NCBI GenBank assembly: GCA_029959555.1
Contig: JASCPI010000014.1
Location: 1-64,000, forward strand
Reading direction: 5' to 3'
DNA: 64,000 nt
DNA from: Lysobacteraceae bacterium PS02065
GTDB lineage: Bacteria > Pseudomonadota > Gammaproteobacteria > Xanthomonadales > Rhodanobacteraceae
Part shown: one piece after another, positions 41,958-51,157 of the stretch
Layout of the letters: each line of letters starts with the position of its first letter
Numbering within the stretch: position 1 is the stretch's first letter
Made by a program: the position numbers and the translations under genes
Notes under the pieces: generated by a model
Told to the model about the DNA's origin: nothing
Seen by the model: the letters and a program-made list of their open reading frames with translations, nothing else
Database searches by the model: none

Positions 41958-43708
41958 GCGCCTGGATCGAATCGGAGTCGAACCGCATGCCGAGCCCGTG
42001 GAAAGCGCTGGCGTCGCGCCTCGCGTGGCGCCCCGAACTGTCGCTCGAGCAGCTCGCACTGCTGGTCAGCCTCTACTTCGCGCTGTTCTGCAACGCGACG
42101 TTCTTCCGCGCGGTCGAGGGTACCGGCGCGCTCGACGGGCCGCGCGGCCTGCTGTTCATGGGCTGCCTGTTCGTCGCGATCGCGGCGATCAACCAGGTCC
42201 TGCTCTGCCTCGTGCTGAGCCGGCCGCTGGCCAAGCCCGCGCTCACCGCGATCCTGCTCGCGACGGCGCTCGCCGTGCACTTCATGGGGGCGTACACGAT
42301 CTACCTCGACACCGACATGCTCCGCAACATCCTGCACACGGACGGCAAGGAGTCGTCGGAGCTCGTGACATGGGGGCTGGTCGGTCCCGTGCTGCTGTTC
42401 GGCGTGCTGCCGTCGATCGCGGTCTGGCGCGTACGCCTTCGCAAGCGCCCGTTCGCACGCGCAGCGCTCGCCCGCAGCCTGTGGCTGGCCGGATCGTTCG
42501 CGGTCGCGGCGATCGCCGGACTCGTCTCGTTCCAGGACCTGTCGGCGCTCATGCGCAACCACAAACCGGTGCGCTACCTCGTGACACCGGCGAACTACAT
42601 GGTCTCGCTCGCCAACGTCGCCCTCGACGAGGGCAAGACGATCCAGCGCACGAAGGAGCCCGTCGGTATCGATGCCGTGCTCGCCGCGCGGCCCGCGGGA
42701 GCGAAGCCGCGGCTGCTCGTGCTCGTGATCGGCGAGACCGTGCGCGCACAGAACTGGGGCCTCAACGGCTATGCGCGGCAGACGACGCCGCAGCTCGCCG
42801 CGCGCGACGACGTGATCAACTTTCCCGACGTGACCGCGTGCGGATCGAGCACCGAAGTCTCGCTGCCGTGCATGTTCTCGCCGTACGGCCTCCGCGACTA
42901 CGACGCGGACCGCATCAAGCATTCCGAATCGCTGCTGCACGTGCTCGAGCGTGCCGGCGTCGCCACGCTGTGGCGCGACAACCAGACCGGCTGCAAGGGC
43001 GTCTGCGAGGGCCTCGCGTTCGCGTCGTACGAGCACGCGACCGATCCCGCGTTCTGCGACGACGAGCGCTGCCTCGACACCGTGCTGCTCGACAACCTGA
43101 AGGCGGCCGTCTCTGCGCATGCCGGCGACGTCGTCGTGGTGCTGCACCAGCTCGGCAACCACGGACCGAGCTACTTCCGTCGCTACCCCGACGACATGCG
43201 GCGCTTCACGCCGGCGTGCGAAACCCCCGAACTCGGCCGCTGCACACGCGAGGCCATCACCAACGCCTACGACAACGCGATCCTCGCGACGGACGACCTG
43301 CTCGCGCGCACGATCCAGTTGCTGTCGACCTGGGACGATCGCGACACGGCACTGTTCTACGTCTCCGACCATGGCGAATCGCTCGGCGAGAACGGCCTGT
43401 ACCTGCACGGAGTGCCGTACGCGATCGCGCCGGACACGCAGACGCGCGTGCCGATGCTCGCGTGGTTCTCGCCGGCGTTCGCGGCCGCGCAAGGCCTCGA
43501 CACGGCCTGCGTACGCGAGGCCGCGGCACGGCCCGCGAGCCACGACAACCTGTTCCCGTCGGTGCTCGGCCTCATGCAGGTGCGCACCGCGGTACGCGAC
43601 GAAAGCCACGATCTGTTCGCGGCCTGCACGCGGCCCGGCAACGTGCGGCGCCCCGATGCGCACGGCCTCGACGCGGCGGGGCGCATTGCTGCGGCGACGC
43701 CACGATGA
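41954..43708 (+). CDS. eptA: Phosphoethanolamine transferase (EptA-like)
   Basis: From GTG 41954 the product has 584 residues. The first ~210 residues contain five membrane helices. The periplasmic sulfatase-fold domain carries the metal/nucleophile set: Glu in VIGETVRAQNWGL, the Thr nucleophile in ACGSSTEVSLPCM, His in GNHGPSY, and Asp-His in VSDHGESLGENGLY. These enzymes move phosphoethanolamine from phosphatidylethanolamine to lipid A and lower binding of cationic peptides. It pairs with the PAP2 gene and the divergent two-component system. Confidence 0.92.
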   Translation: MSAWIESESNRMPSPWKALASRLAWRPELSLEQLALLVSLYFALFCNATFFRAVEGTGALDGPRGLLFMGCLFVAIAAINQVLLCLVLSRPLAKPALTAILLATALAVHFMGAYTIYLDTDMLRNILHTDGKESSELVTWGLVGPVLLFGVLPSIAVWRVRLRKRPFARAALARSLWLAGSFAVAAIAGLVSFQDLSALMRNHKPVRYLVTPANYMVSLANVALDEGKTIQRTKEPVGIDAVLAARPAGAKPRLLVLVIGETVRAQNWGLNGYARQTTPQLAARDDVINFPDVTACGSSTEVSLPCMFSPYGLRDYDADRIKHSESLLHVLERAGVATLWRDNQTGCKGVCEGLAFASYEHATDPAFCDDERCLDTVLLDNLKAAVSAHAGDVVVVLHQLGNHGPSYFRRYPDDMRRFTPACETPELGRCTREAITNAYDNAILATDDLLARTIQLLSTWDDRDTALFYVSDHGESLGENGLYLHGVPYAIAPDTQTRVPMLAWFSPAFAAAQGLDTACVREAAARPASHDNLFPSVLGLMQVRTAVRDESHDLFAACTRPGNVRRPDAHGLDAAGRIAAATPR

Positions 43709-43797
43709 CCACCGTCGTCTTTCGCGAAATCCCGCTGCCGGCGCGCACGGCACGCGTCGATGCGAGGAGCCTGGTTGTCGCATGGCGCACGCCGTAA
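43705..43797 (+). CDS. Possible 30-residue peptide overlapping eptA
   Basis: ATG at 43705 overlaps the eptA stop (ATGA). The peptide is MTTVVFREIPLPARTARVDA plus ten residues. No recognised family; translation is doubtful, and it is listed because of the exact overlap. Confidence 0.15.
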   Translation: MTTVVFREIPLPARTARVDARSLVVAWRTP

Positions 43798-43806
43798 AGT
43801 GCAGGC

Positions 43807-44301
43807 ATGCAGGAGCACACGACCACGGACGCCTCGACGTCCGGCAGCGACGACTGGCGATCGGCGCGGATCGCCAGCACGGCGACGAGGCACCGGAGGC
43901 CCTCGTGGCGAAGCCACGTGGGCAATCTCGTCTTCGTGCTCGCGTTCGTGGGCGGCAACGTTGCGATCGGGTACATCGGATGGACGATCTGGCGCAGCAA
44001 CCAGCCTTCGCCTGCGATGACGGCGCCGCTGCCCGTGGATGCACGCCCACCCGGAAGATCGCCCTCCACGTCGCAACGGAATCCGCGGCCTACCGTGTCG
44101 CGAGAGTCTCCCGCGACTCCACAGGGACATGAAGCCGCCGATGCGGGAACGATGCGCTGGACGCGTCGCGACGGCCTGACGATCGAGCCCGATGCGGAGT
44201 GGCGTTGCGTCGGCGGATTCCAGTATCGAACCACACGCGACGGCGACGGTACGACGGTGGTCACGCTGCGCCAGCGTGGCGGCAAGCCGCTGCCTTGTTG
44301 A
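43807..44301 (+). CDS. Hypothetical single-pass membrane protein
   Basis: The 164-residue product has a soluble Thr/Ser/Arg-rich N-terminus, a membrane helix (NLVFVLAFVGGNVAIGYIGW), a Pro/Ser linker and a ~50-residue folded-looking tail with two Cys (EWRCVGGFQYRTT...PLPC), probably one disulfide in the periplasm. No family recognised. It follows the eptA group by 98 bases. Confidence 0.6.
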   Translation: MQEHTTTDASTSGSDDWRSARIASTATRHRRPSWRSHVGNLVFVLAFVGGNVAIGYIGWTIWRSNQPSPAMTAPLPVDARPPGRSPSTSQRNPRPTVSRESPATPQGHEAADAGTMRWTRRDGLTIEPDAEWRCVGGFQYRTTRDGDGTTVVTLRQRGGKPLPC

Positions 44302-44361
44302 GGCGTCGCGACGCCACGGTCGCCGCACCGTCCGTACACGAATGACGCGGAGGGGCCAGTC

Positions 44362-44643
44362 TCAGCAGACCCGCGCGAAGAAGCCGCTTACCCAGCCGTA
44401 GACCACCATCACGATCATCCAGATCGCGATGATCGCGACATACATGCTGGTGAAGAGCCTGTGCCGCGCCGTCATCAGCGCTTCGAAGGCGGGGCCGATC
44501 ACCTGCTCGCCTGCCGGTTTTCCTGCCTTGCTTTGCAGAGCACGCGATGGAGCGTTTTCCGACGCCCGTCCGTGCTGCCCCCCGGGCGCCGATGGGACCT
44601 CCTTCACGCGCCCACGCTCGTCCTTCACCTTCCCGAGTTTCAT
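44362..44643 (-). CDS. Small tail-anchored membrane protein
   Basis: A 93-residue product with a charged, Lys/Gly-rich N-terminus (MKLGKVKDERGRVKEVPSAP) and a C-terminal helix (MYVAIIAIWMIVMVVYGWVS) close to the end. No family recognised. It faces the preceding plus-strand gene. Confidence 0.55.
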   Translation of the reverse strand: MKLGKVKDERGRVKEVPSAPGGQHGRASENAPSRALQSKAGKPAGEQVIGPAFEALMTARHRLFTSMYVAIIAIWMIVMVVYGWVSGFFARVC

Positions 44644-44737
44644 GCCGTCCCCTGCCCTGGCTCCTTCGGACGATAACGCATGTCGCGGCAGTCGGGGCGA
44701 TCGTTCGGGACCGCCCGCTACCCGCGCCCGAAACGAA

Positions 44738-44762
44738 GAAAGCCGGCGCGAAGCCGGCTTTC
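44738..44762 (-). terminator. Rho-independent terminator of the azurin gene
   Basis: AAAGCCGGC-GCGAA-GCCGGCTTT forms a 9-bp stem. Read from the azurin gene (minus strand) it is followed by TTCTTCGTTTC. It lies 25 bases after the azurin stop. Confidence 0.7.
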
Positions 44763-44786
44763 CGGTGATGCGATGGAGCGAGGCGA

Positions 44787-45236
44787 TCAGTCGACGAGCT
44801 TGAGCGTGCCCTTCATCATCGACCAGTGGCCCGGGAACGAGCAGAAGAAGGTGTAGGCCTCGCCGGCCTTGAGCTTGCTGACCGGGAACGTGACCGAGGT
44901 CTTCTCGCCCGCGCCGATGACCTTGGTGTGCGCGATGACGCGCGCGTCATCCTTCTTGACGTACTCGTTCTCGAGACCTGCGCCCATGCCGTCGGTCGCG
45001 GCGGGCTGGAAATCGGCCGTCGTCGTCAGCACCCAGTTGTGACCCATGATGTTCTTGGCCAGCGTGCCCGGATGCGTGAGGTTGACCGTGAAATCCTTGC
45101 AGGTCTTGCTGACGCTGATCTCGGTGACGTTGAACTGCATGGCGTCGTTGCCTTCGATGTCGACCGAGCAGGTCGCGGCGAAGGCGGCCGGGGCGGCGAA
45201 GGCGAGGAGCGAGGCGAACGCGAGCGTGCGGATCAT
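44787..45236 (-). CDS. azu: Azurin, periplasmic blue copper protein
   Basis: The 149-residue precursor from ATG 45236 has GGAGGAA before it and a signal peptide ([20 protein letters not shown]). The mature ~128 residues show azurin ligands: His in IMGHNWVL, then Cys, His and Met in [14 protein letters not shown]. Azurin carries electrons between respiratory complexes or to nitrite reductase. It stands alone with its own terminator. The upstream in-frame ATG would place 49 residues before the signal peptide and is rejected. Confidence 0.95.
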   Translation of the reverse strand: MIRTLAFASLLAFAAPAAFAATCSVDIEGNDAMQFNVTEISVSKTCKDFTVNLTHPGTLAKNIMGHNWVLTTTADFQPAATDGMGAGLENEYVKKDDARVIAHTKVIGAGEKTSVTFPVSKLKAGEAYTFFCSFPGHWSMMKGTLKLVD

Positions 45237-45408
45237 GTGAAGTTCCTCCGATAAGATGTGGACGGACCTTCGACGCGGTCGCGCGAGATCCGATTTCTCG
45301 ACATTTGCGGCGGCGAAATGCGCGGCGATTGTATGCCACCGACGCGAATCCGTCGCGCCTCCGCAAGCGTCCGATTGACGCACGCGCGGAACACGCGCAT
45401 CGCCTCGA

Positions 45409-45909
45409 TCAGAACCTCACGCCCGCGAGCAGCATCGTTTCGCCGAGGTTCTTGCCACCGAAGAAGTTGGCGTTCGAAATGTGGCGGATCGTCCAGACGA
45501 AACTCTCGCCCTCCCAGCCGAGCGAGCTGATGAACTGGCCGTGGCTGCTCAGCGCGTCGGTGCGCTCGCTCGCGTAGCCCAACTGGAACGAGAAGAAGGC
45601 CTGCTTCCACCAGTCGACGAGCCGGACCCCGGCACCGAGCACGGCGACATCCTCGTCGAGTGACGGACGCACGTCGCGTGCTCCGACCCAGCCGATCGAG
45701 GCCACCGGCTGCCATGTGACCGGCCCCCACTGGCGCGACGCACCGTTGATGTCGAACGACACGGCCGGCGTGAAATCCCTCGAGGCGGTGACGCTTGCAC
45801 CGCCGCTGATGCTGTAGCCGGCAGCGTGCGCCTGGCCTGTGGCGAGTCCGCTGGCGAGGACGACGCCGGCGGCGAGGGAACGGGAGATCGGTGGGAAACG
45901 CATCGGCAT
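45409..45909 (-). CDS. pagL: PagL-like lipid A deacylase (acyloxyacyl hydrolase)
   Basis: The 166-residue product has a signal peptide ([20 protein letters not shown]...HA) and an outer-membrane barrel pattern of alternating aromatic strands, ending in Phe. The signature [10 protein letters not shown] carries the His-Ser-Asn set of PagL, which removes the 3-O-acyl chain of lipid A at the outer membrane. With eptA and PAP2 1.5-4 kb away, this part of the genome remodels lipid A. The frame is open upstream, but the ATG at 45909 fits the signal peptide. Confidence 0.82.
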   Translation of the reverse strand: MPMRFPPISRSLAAGVVLASGLATGQAHAAGYSISGGASVTASRDFTPAVSFDINGASRQWGPVTWQPVASIGWVGARDVRPSLDEDVAVLGAGVRLVDWWKQAFFSFQLGYASERTDALSSHGQFISSLGWEGESFVWTIRHISNANFFGGKNLGETMLLAGVRF

Positions 45910-46040
45910 GGCGTGATCCTGTTCAGGAAGATGATCGCGTCGCGATGCGGTGGCGGCTCGTACATCGTTGCGCGCCACACGCATGGAGGCACGCCCCATC
46001 GATATCAACCGGTCTGCGACGAAGGTCGCGTGCGCCGTGT

Positions 46041-46616
46041 TCAGCCGTGGCCGCCGAGGCGCCCCATGAACACGCGGTAGTGGCGCAGCTCGGCGATCGA
46101 ATCGCGCACGTCGCTGAGTGCGGTGTGGGCGGATTCTTTAGAGAAGCCGCGCGAGACGTCGGGCGCCCAGCGGCGTGCGAGCTCCTTGAGCGTGGAGACG
46201 TCGAGGTTGCGGTAGTGGAAGAAGCGCTCGAGCCGCGGCATGAGCCGATGCATGAAACGACGGTCCTGGCAGATCGAATTTCCCGACATCGGCGACTTGC
46301 CGGCCGGCACCCACTGCGCTAGGAACTCGACCGTCAGCGCCTCGGCCGTGGCGAGGTCGACCGTCGAATCGAGCACGCGCTGCCACAGCCCCGACTTGCG
46401 GTGCTGGTTGCGGTTCCAGTCGTCCATCGCGAGCAGGCGCGCCTCGTCGTGGCGGATCGCGAACTCTGGACCTTCCGCGAGCAGGTTGAGGTCGCGGTCG
46501 GTCACTGCCGTCGCGATCTCGAGGATCGAGTCGTTGTCGGTGTCCAGACCGGTCATTTCGAGATCGATCCAGATGAGGTTGTCCTCGTGGGCGAGGCCCG
46601 CGCGTGGTGACGACAT
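46041..46616 (-). CDS. orn: Oligoribonuclease
   Basis: The 191-residue protein has the DEDDh exonuclease motifs: [12 protein letters not shown] (Asp, Glu), [10 protein letters not shown] (Asp) and [12 protein letters not shown] (His, Asp). Orn degrades 2-5-nucleotide RNAs, including pGpG from cyclic-di-GMP turnover, and is essential in many gammaproteobacteria. ATG 46616 starts 117 bases away from, and divergent to, sbcB. Confidence 0.95.
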   Translation of the reverse strand: MSSPRAGLAHEDNLIWIDLEMTGLDTDNDSILEIATAVTDRDLNLLAEGPEFAIRHDEARLLAMDDWNRNQHRKSGLWQRVLDSTVDLATAEALTVEFLAQWVPAGKSPMSGNSICQDRRFMHRLMPRLERFFHYRNLDVSTLKELARRWAPDVSRGFSKESAHTALSDVRDSIAELRHYRVFMGRLGGHG

Positions 46617-46733
46617 TCGCTGCTCCAGGACGAGGATCCGGCGATTATTGCCGGCCGGTGACGATCCGCCAAGCCGCGCAGGCCGTGAGACGGCCATCGG
46701 CTACGATGCGCGCGCCCCCTTTACGGCACGACG

Positions 46734-48164
46734 ATGGTCGCGACGACACTCTTCTGGCACGACTACGAGACCTCCGGCGCCGACACGCGTCGCGACCGCC
46801 CGACCCAGTTCGCGGGCCTGCGCACGACGCTCGATCTCGAGCCGATCGGCGATCCGGTCATGCTGTTCTGCAAGCCCGCCCCCGACGTGCTCATGCACCC
46901 CGAGGCCTGCCTGATAACCGGCATCACGCCACAGCAGGCCGATCGCGAAGGCGTCAACGAAGCCGAATTCGCCGCGATCGTGCAGGAGGAGCTCGGCGCG
47001 CCGGGCACCTGCGGCGTCGGCTACAACTCGCTGCGCTTCGACGACGAGATCACGCGCCACCTGCTCTATCGCAACTTCCACGATCCCTACGAACGCGAGT
47101 GGAAGGACGGCAACTCGCGCTGGGACCTCATCGATCTCGTGCGCATGTGCTACGCGCTGCGTCCCGACGGCATCGAATGGCCGCGACGCGAGGACGGCAC
47201 GCCGAGCTTCCGCCTCGAGGACCTCGCACGCGCCAACGATCTCAAGCAGACGCGTGCCCACGATGCCTTGTCCGATGTCGAGGCGCTCGTCGCCCTCGCC
47301 CGCCTGATCCGCGACAAGCAGGACAAGCTGTTCGACTTCCATTTCGCGCTGCGCCGCAAGCAGCGCGCGTTCGAACTGCTCGACGTCGCACGTGCGACGC
47401 CGGTGCTGCACGTGTCGTCACGCTACCCGGCGAGCCGCGGCTGCATCGCGGTCGTGGCACCGCTGGCGATGCACCCCGACAACGCCAACGGCGTCATCGT
47501 CTACGACCTCGACGTGGACCCTGCCCCGCTGCTCGAGCTCGACGCCGACGACATCGCCGACCGCGTGTTCGCCTCGCGCGAGGACCTGCCCGAAGGCGTC
47601 GAGCGCATCCCGCTCAAGCTCGTGCACGCCAACCGTTCGCCGGCGCTCGCGCCGCTGTCGGTACTCAGGAAAGGCGTCGACCTCGACCGCATCAACCTCG
47701 ATCCCGCACGCGCCCTCGCCCACGCCGAGCGCCTGCAAGGCGTGCCGGGCCTTGCCGCGAAGCTGCAGCAGGTGTTCGCGCGGCGCGGCGACGACGGCGG
47801 CACGCCCGATCCCGAGCTCGCGCTCTATGCGGGCTTCCTGCCTGACGCCGACAAGCGCCTCCTGCGCGAGGTGCGGCGCACGCCGCCGGAGCAGCTCGGC
47901 CAGGTCGCGTTCGCGTTCCGCGATCCGCGCTACGCCGAACTGCTGTTCCGCTACCGCGCACGCAACTGGCCGCACACGCTCGATGCGGCCGAGCGCGAGC
48001 GCTGGGACGCGTTCCGCACGCGTCGCCTCGACACCGAAACCGCGCTGACCACGCTGACGCGCGACCAGTATTCCGCGACAATCGCGCGCCTCCGCGGCGA
48101 GGTGCCGCCGGAACGCCAGCCCCTGCTCGACGCGCTCGAGGCGTGGGCGATCGACCATCCCTGA
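46734..48164 (+). CDS. sbcB: Exodeoxyribonuclease I
   Basis: The 476-residue enzyme carries the DnaQ-like exonuclease motifs TLFWHDYETSGADTRRD (Asp, Glu), GYNSLRFDDE (Asp) and AHDALSDVEAL (His, Asp), and the SH3-like and C-terminal helical domains of ExoI. It degrades single-stranded DNA 3'-5' in recombination and mismatch repair. It is read divergently from orn, and DUF2461 follows six bases after its stop. Confidence 0.95.
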   Translation: MVATTLFWHDYETSGADTRRDRPTQFAGLRTTLDLEPIGDPVMLFCKPAPDVLMHPEACLITGITPQQADREGVNEAEFAAIVQEELGAPGTCGVGYNSLRFDDEITRHLLYRNFHDPYEREWKDGNSRWDLIDLVRMCYALRPDGIEWPRREDGTPSFRLEDLARANDLKQTRAHDALSDVEALVALARLIRDKQDKLFDFHFALRRKQRAFELLDVARATPVLHVSSRYPASRGCIAVVAPLAMHPDNANGVIVYDLDVDPAPLLELDADDIADRVFASREDLPEGVERIPLKLVHANRSPALAPLSVLRKGVDLDRINLDPARALAHAERLQGVPGLAAKLQQVFARRGDDGGTPDPELALYAGFLPDADKRLLREVRRTPPEQLGQVAFAFRDPRYAELLFRYRARNWPHTLDAAERERWDAFRTRRLDTETALTTLTRDQYSATIARLRGEVPPERQPLLDALEAWAIDHP

Positions 48165-48170
48165 GGCTCC

Positions 48171-48857
48171 ATGGGCACGACGTACTTCAGCGCCGCCACG
48201 TTCCGCTTCCTGCGCGACCTCGGCCGCAACAACAACCGCGAGTGGTTCACCGCGAACAAGGCGCGCTACGAGGACGTGCTGCGCCAGCCGTACCTGCAGC
48301 TCATCGCCGATCTGCAGGCGCCGCTCGCCACGATCAGCGAGCACTACCGTGCCGATCCGCGCGCGCAGGGCGGCTCGCTGTTCCGCATCCATCGCGACAC
48401 GCGCTTCGCCCACGACAAGACGCCGTACAAGACGTGGTCCGGTGCGCGTCTGTTCCACGAGCGCGCCAAGCAGGTCGAGGCGCCCTCGTTCTACATGCAC
48501 CTCGAGCACGGCTCGTGCTTCGCCGGTGCGGGCATCTGGCATCCGGGGCCCGAGACCACGCGACGCATCCGCGATTTCCTCGTCGACAATCCCGATACGT
48601 GGAAGAAGGCGACGCGTTCGAAGGCGTTCCTCGCGCATTTCGCGCTCGGCGGCGCCTCGCTCGTGCGTCCGCCGCGCGGCTACCCGGCCGACCACGAGCT
48701 CATCGACGACATCAAGCGAAAGGACTTCACGGCCTGGGAAACCTTCCCCGACGCGGTGGCGACCTCCGACGAGCTCAAGCCCTTCCTCGTCGATCGCTTC
48801 CGCCGCCTGTCGCCGCTCGTCGACTACCTCTGCGCCGCGCTCGACCTGGAGTTCTGA
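48171..48857 (+). CDS. DUF2461 (TIGR02453) family protein
   Basis: The 228-residue product begins MGTTYFSAATFRFLRDLGRN with the NNREWFTANKARYE signature, then FRIHRDTRFAHDKTPYKTW and the aromatic-rich FYMHLEHGSCFAGAGIWHP, all typical of DUF2461. Function unknown. GAGG precedes its ATG, and the transporter starts one base after its stop, so it is in the sbcB operon. Confidence 0.9.
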   Translation: MGTTYFSAATFRFLRDLGRNNNREWFTANKARYEDVLRQPYLQLIADLQAPLATISEHYRADPRAQGGSLFRIHRDTRFAHDKTPYKTWSGARLFHERAKQVEAPSFYMHLEHGSCFAGAGIWHPGPETTRRIRDFLVDNPDTWKKATRSKAFLAHFALGGASLVRPPRGYPADHELIDDIKRKDFTAWETFPDAVATSDELKPFLVDRFRRLSPLVDYLCAALDLEF

Positions 48858-48858
48858 C

Positions 48859-50043
48859 ATGGCCGGGGCGGCCGATGCCGCGACACCGGTGACGGTTCCC
48901 GCCGCGCGCCTGTCGAGCTTCTACTTCGCGTACTACGCCGCGCTCGGTGCGTTCAACCCGTTCTGGGGCCTCTTCCTCAAGGCACGCGGCCAGGACGTCG
49001 CCGCGATCAGCGTGCTCATGAGCCTGTGGTACGCGACGCGCATCGTCGCGCCGAGCAGCTGGAGCTGGCTCGCCGCGCGATCGACGCGGCCGATCCTGTG
49101 GCTGCGTGCCGGCTGTGCGTTGACGCTGGCGAGCTTCGCGGTGTTCGTCGTGCCGATGGACTTCACCGCGCTGTTCATCGCGATGTGCGTGTTCTGCTTC
49201 CTCTACAACGCGGTGATGCCGCAGTTCGAGGCGATCACGCTGTCGCACCTGCCCGGCAAGAGCGAGCGCTACGGGCGCATCCGCGTGTGGGGATCGATCG
49301 GCTTCGTCGCGGTCGTGGCCGGGTTCGGCGCGCTGTTCGACCACGTGCCGGTCACGGCGCTGCCCTGGCTCATGCTGCCGCTGTTCGCAGGCCTGTTCGC
49401 GGCTTCCTGCCTCAACGACTACGGACGCCCGCCGACCGGACCGGCCGCGGTCGACGACAGCGGCTTCGTCGCGCGCCTCAAGCGTCCCGAGGTGATCGCG
49501 TTCTTCGTCGTCGCGCTGCTCATGCAGCTCTCGTTCGGGCCTTACAACACGTTCTACTCGATCTATCTCGACGAGCACGGCTACTCGCCGTCGGCGCTCG
49601 GCCTGTTCTGGTCGGTCGGCGTGGTGCTCGAGATCGCGGTGTTCTTCCTCGCCGCGCGCATCTTCACGCGCTGGAGCGCGACCACCGTACTCGTCGCCTC
49701 GCTCGTCGCGGCGAGCCTGCGCTGGGCGACCACCGCGCTGTGGCCCGACAGCGCCGTGCTCATGGCCTGCGCGCAGGCGACCCATGCGATCAGCTTCGCG
49801 GGCTTCTTCGCGGCGAGCATGCAGTTCCTCGCGCGCTTCTTCCCGGGCCGCATGAACGGCCACGGCCAGGGCGTGTTCTACGGCTTCTCGTCGGGCGTCG
49901 GCGGCGTGCTCGGCGCGCTGCTGTCGGGCTGGGTGTGGAAGCACGCGGGCGGCGAAACCGCATTCCTGCTCGCCGCGGGCACGGCCGCGATCGCGATCGT
50001 CATTACGCTGGCGTGGCTGCGCGCGCCGCGCACGCCGACCTGA
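48859..50043 (+). CDS. MFS transporter (HcaT-like)
   Basis: The 394-residue inner-membrane protein has about twelve helices. Helix 1 is YFAYYAALGAFNPFWGLFL, with the family motif FWGLFLKARG. The Arg-rich loop RYGRIRVWGSIGF between helices 4 and 5 is the MFS_1_like/HcaT signature. The substrate may be an aromatic acid or nucleoside; not determined. The ATG is two bases after the DUF2461 stop. Confidence 0.88.
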   Translation: MAGAADAATPVTVPAARLSSFYFAYYAALGAFNPFWGLFLKARGQDVAAISVLMSLWYATRIVAPSSWSWLAARSTRPILWLRAGCALTLASFAVFVVPMDFTALFIAMCVFCFLYNAVMPQFEAITLSHLPGKSERYGRIRVWGSIGFVAVVAGFGALFDHVPVTALPWLMLPLFAGLFAASCLNDYGRPPTGPAAVDDSGFVARLKRPEVIAFFVVALLMQLSFGPYNTFYSIYLDEHGYSPSALGLFWSVGVVLEIAVFFLAARIFTRWSATTVLVASLVAASLRWATTALWPDSAVLMACAQATHAISFAGFFAASMQFLARFFPGRMNGHGQGVFYGFSSGVGGVLGALLSGWVWKHAGGETAFLLAAGTAAIAIVITLAWLRAPRTPT

Positions 50044-50051
50044 GCGCACGA

Positions 50052-50076
50052 TCAGGCCTCATGCTCAGGCCTCATG
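50052..50076. repeat. 13-base tandem duplication at the epmA stop
   Basis: TCAGGCCTCATG occurs at 50052-50063 and again at 50065-50076, separated by one C. On the minus strand the right copy encodes the last residues and stop of epmA; the left copy is a spare copy of the same gene end. Confidence 0.8.
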
Positions 50077-51021
50077 GAACGGGAACGCGACGAGCTCGCG
50101 CAGGTCGTCGGTATCGGCCATCACCATGAGCAGGCGCTCGATGCCGAGCGCGACGCCGGCACAGTCGGGCAACCCGGCCACGAGGGCGTCGAGCAAGGCC
50201 TCGTCGATCGGCGGCACGACCTGCCCTCGCGCAAGCCGACGAACGTGGTCGCGCTCGAAGCGCGCACGCTGCTCGGCCGCATCGGTGAGCTCGTGGTAGC
50301 CGTTGGCGAGCTCGTACGCTCCGAGGTACAGCTCGAAACGCTCGGCCACGGGCGGATCGCCGGGCCGCAGCTTCGCGAGCGCACACTGGCTGGCCGGCCA
50401 GTCGTGGATCACGGTGATGCGGTCGAGCGGAAACGCGTCCTGGATGCGGTGCGTGACGATGAGGTCGAGCCAGTCGTCGCGCTCGAGGCCTGCAGGATCG
50501 ATCGCGGTGTCGCCGAGCACGCCGCGCAGCGCCTCGATCGGTGCCGTCAACGGATCGAGGCCGACCGCGTCGAGGAAGGCCTGCCGGTACGTGGTGACGT
50601 GCACGTCGGCACGCCTGCCGACCGCGCCGAGCATCGTCTGCACGAGGTCGATCACCTCGCCGGAGAGACGGCGATCGTCCCAGCCGACGCGGTACCACTC
50701 GAGCATCGTGAACTCGGGGTTGTGGCGTCGCCCTGCCTCGCCGTTGCGGAACACGCGGCCGAGTTCGTAGCAGTCGCCGATGCCGGCCGCGAGCAGGCGC
50801 TTGAGCGCGTGCTCGGGCGAGGTGCGCAGCCAGCGCTCGGCCGGGCCCGCGTCGACATGGCCCTTGAACACGGTCGAGAAACTCTCGATGTTCGGTTCCG
50901 TGTTGCCGGCACGCGAGAGCACCGGGGTCTCGACCTCGAGCACGCCGCGGTCGGCGAAGAAAGCACGCAGGCGCGCGTAGAGGTCGGCGCGCAGGCGCAG
51001 GGCGGCGAGGCCGGCACTCAT
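50065..51021 (-). CDS. epmA: Elongation factor P lysine beta-lysyltransferase
   Basis: The 318-residue protein is a class II lysyl-tRNA synthetase-like catalytic domain without the anticodon domain: LEVETPVLSRAGNTEP, the motif 2 Arg in LGRVFRNGEAG, HNPEFTMLEWY, and motif 3 GVALGIERLLM. EpmA attaches (R)-beta-lysine to EF-P, which relieves polyproline stalling. It converges with the MFS transporter and is divergent from ahpC. Confidence 0.95.
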   Translation of the reverse strand: MSAGLAALRLRADLYARLRAFFADRGVLEVETPVLSRAGNTEPNIESFSTVFKGHVDAGPAERWLRTSPEHALKRLLAAGIGDCYELGRVFRNGEAGRRHNPEFTMLEWYRVGWDDRRLSGEVIDLVQTMLGAVGRRADVHVTTYRQAFLDAVGLDPLTAPIEALRGVLGDTAIDPAGLERDDWLDLIVTHRIQDAFPLDRITVIHDWPASQCALAKLRPGDPPVAERFELYLGAYELANGYHELTDAAEQRARFERDHVRRLARGQVVPPIDEALLDALVAGLPDCAGVALGIERLLMVMADTDDLRELVAFPFHEA

Positions 51022-51048
51022 CGCATGTCACCGCCCACTTCGACCATC

Positions 51049-51085
51049 ATAGACGCCATCAATCGCAGCCATCCCATCAATTGAT
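51049..51085 (+). promoter_or_regulatory. Candidate OxyR site before ahpC
   Basis: ATAG-N7-CAAT, then seven bases, then ATCC-N7-TGAT. The spacing equals the four-contact OxyR motif (ATAG-N7-CTAT repeated after 7), but only the first contact matches exactly. It is about 73 bases before the ahpC ATG, in the epmA/ahpC gap. Confidence 0.25.
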
Positions 51086-51157
51086 TTTACCAACCGCCGC
51101 CCGATGCGTAGGCTACACGGGCTGCTCCACCTCCTTCACCCACCAAGGAAGCATCGA

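Noticed and set aside
41732-44050. 772-codon minus-strand frame opposite PAP2/eptA
   Set aside because: Spans two proven plus-strand genes and has an Arg/Glu/His-rich shadow composition.
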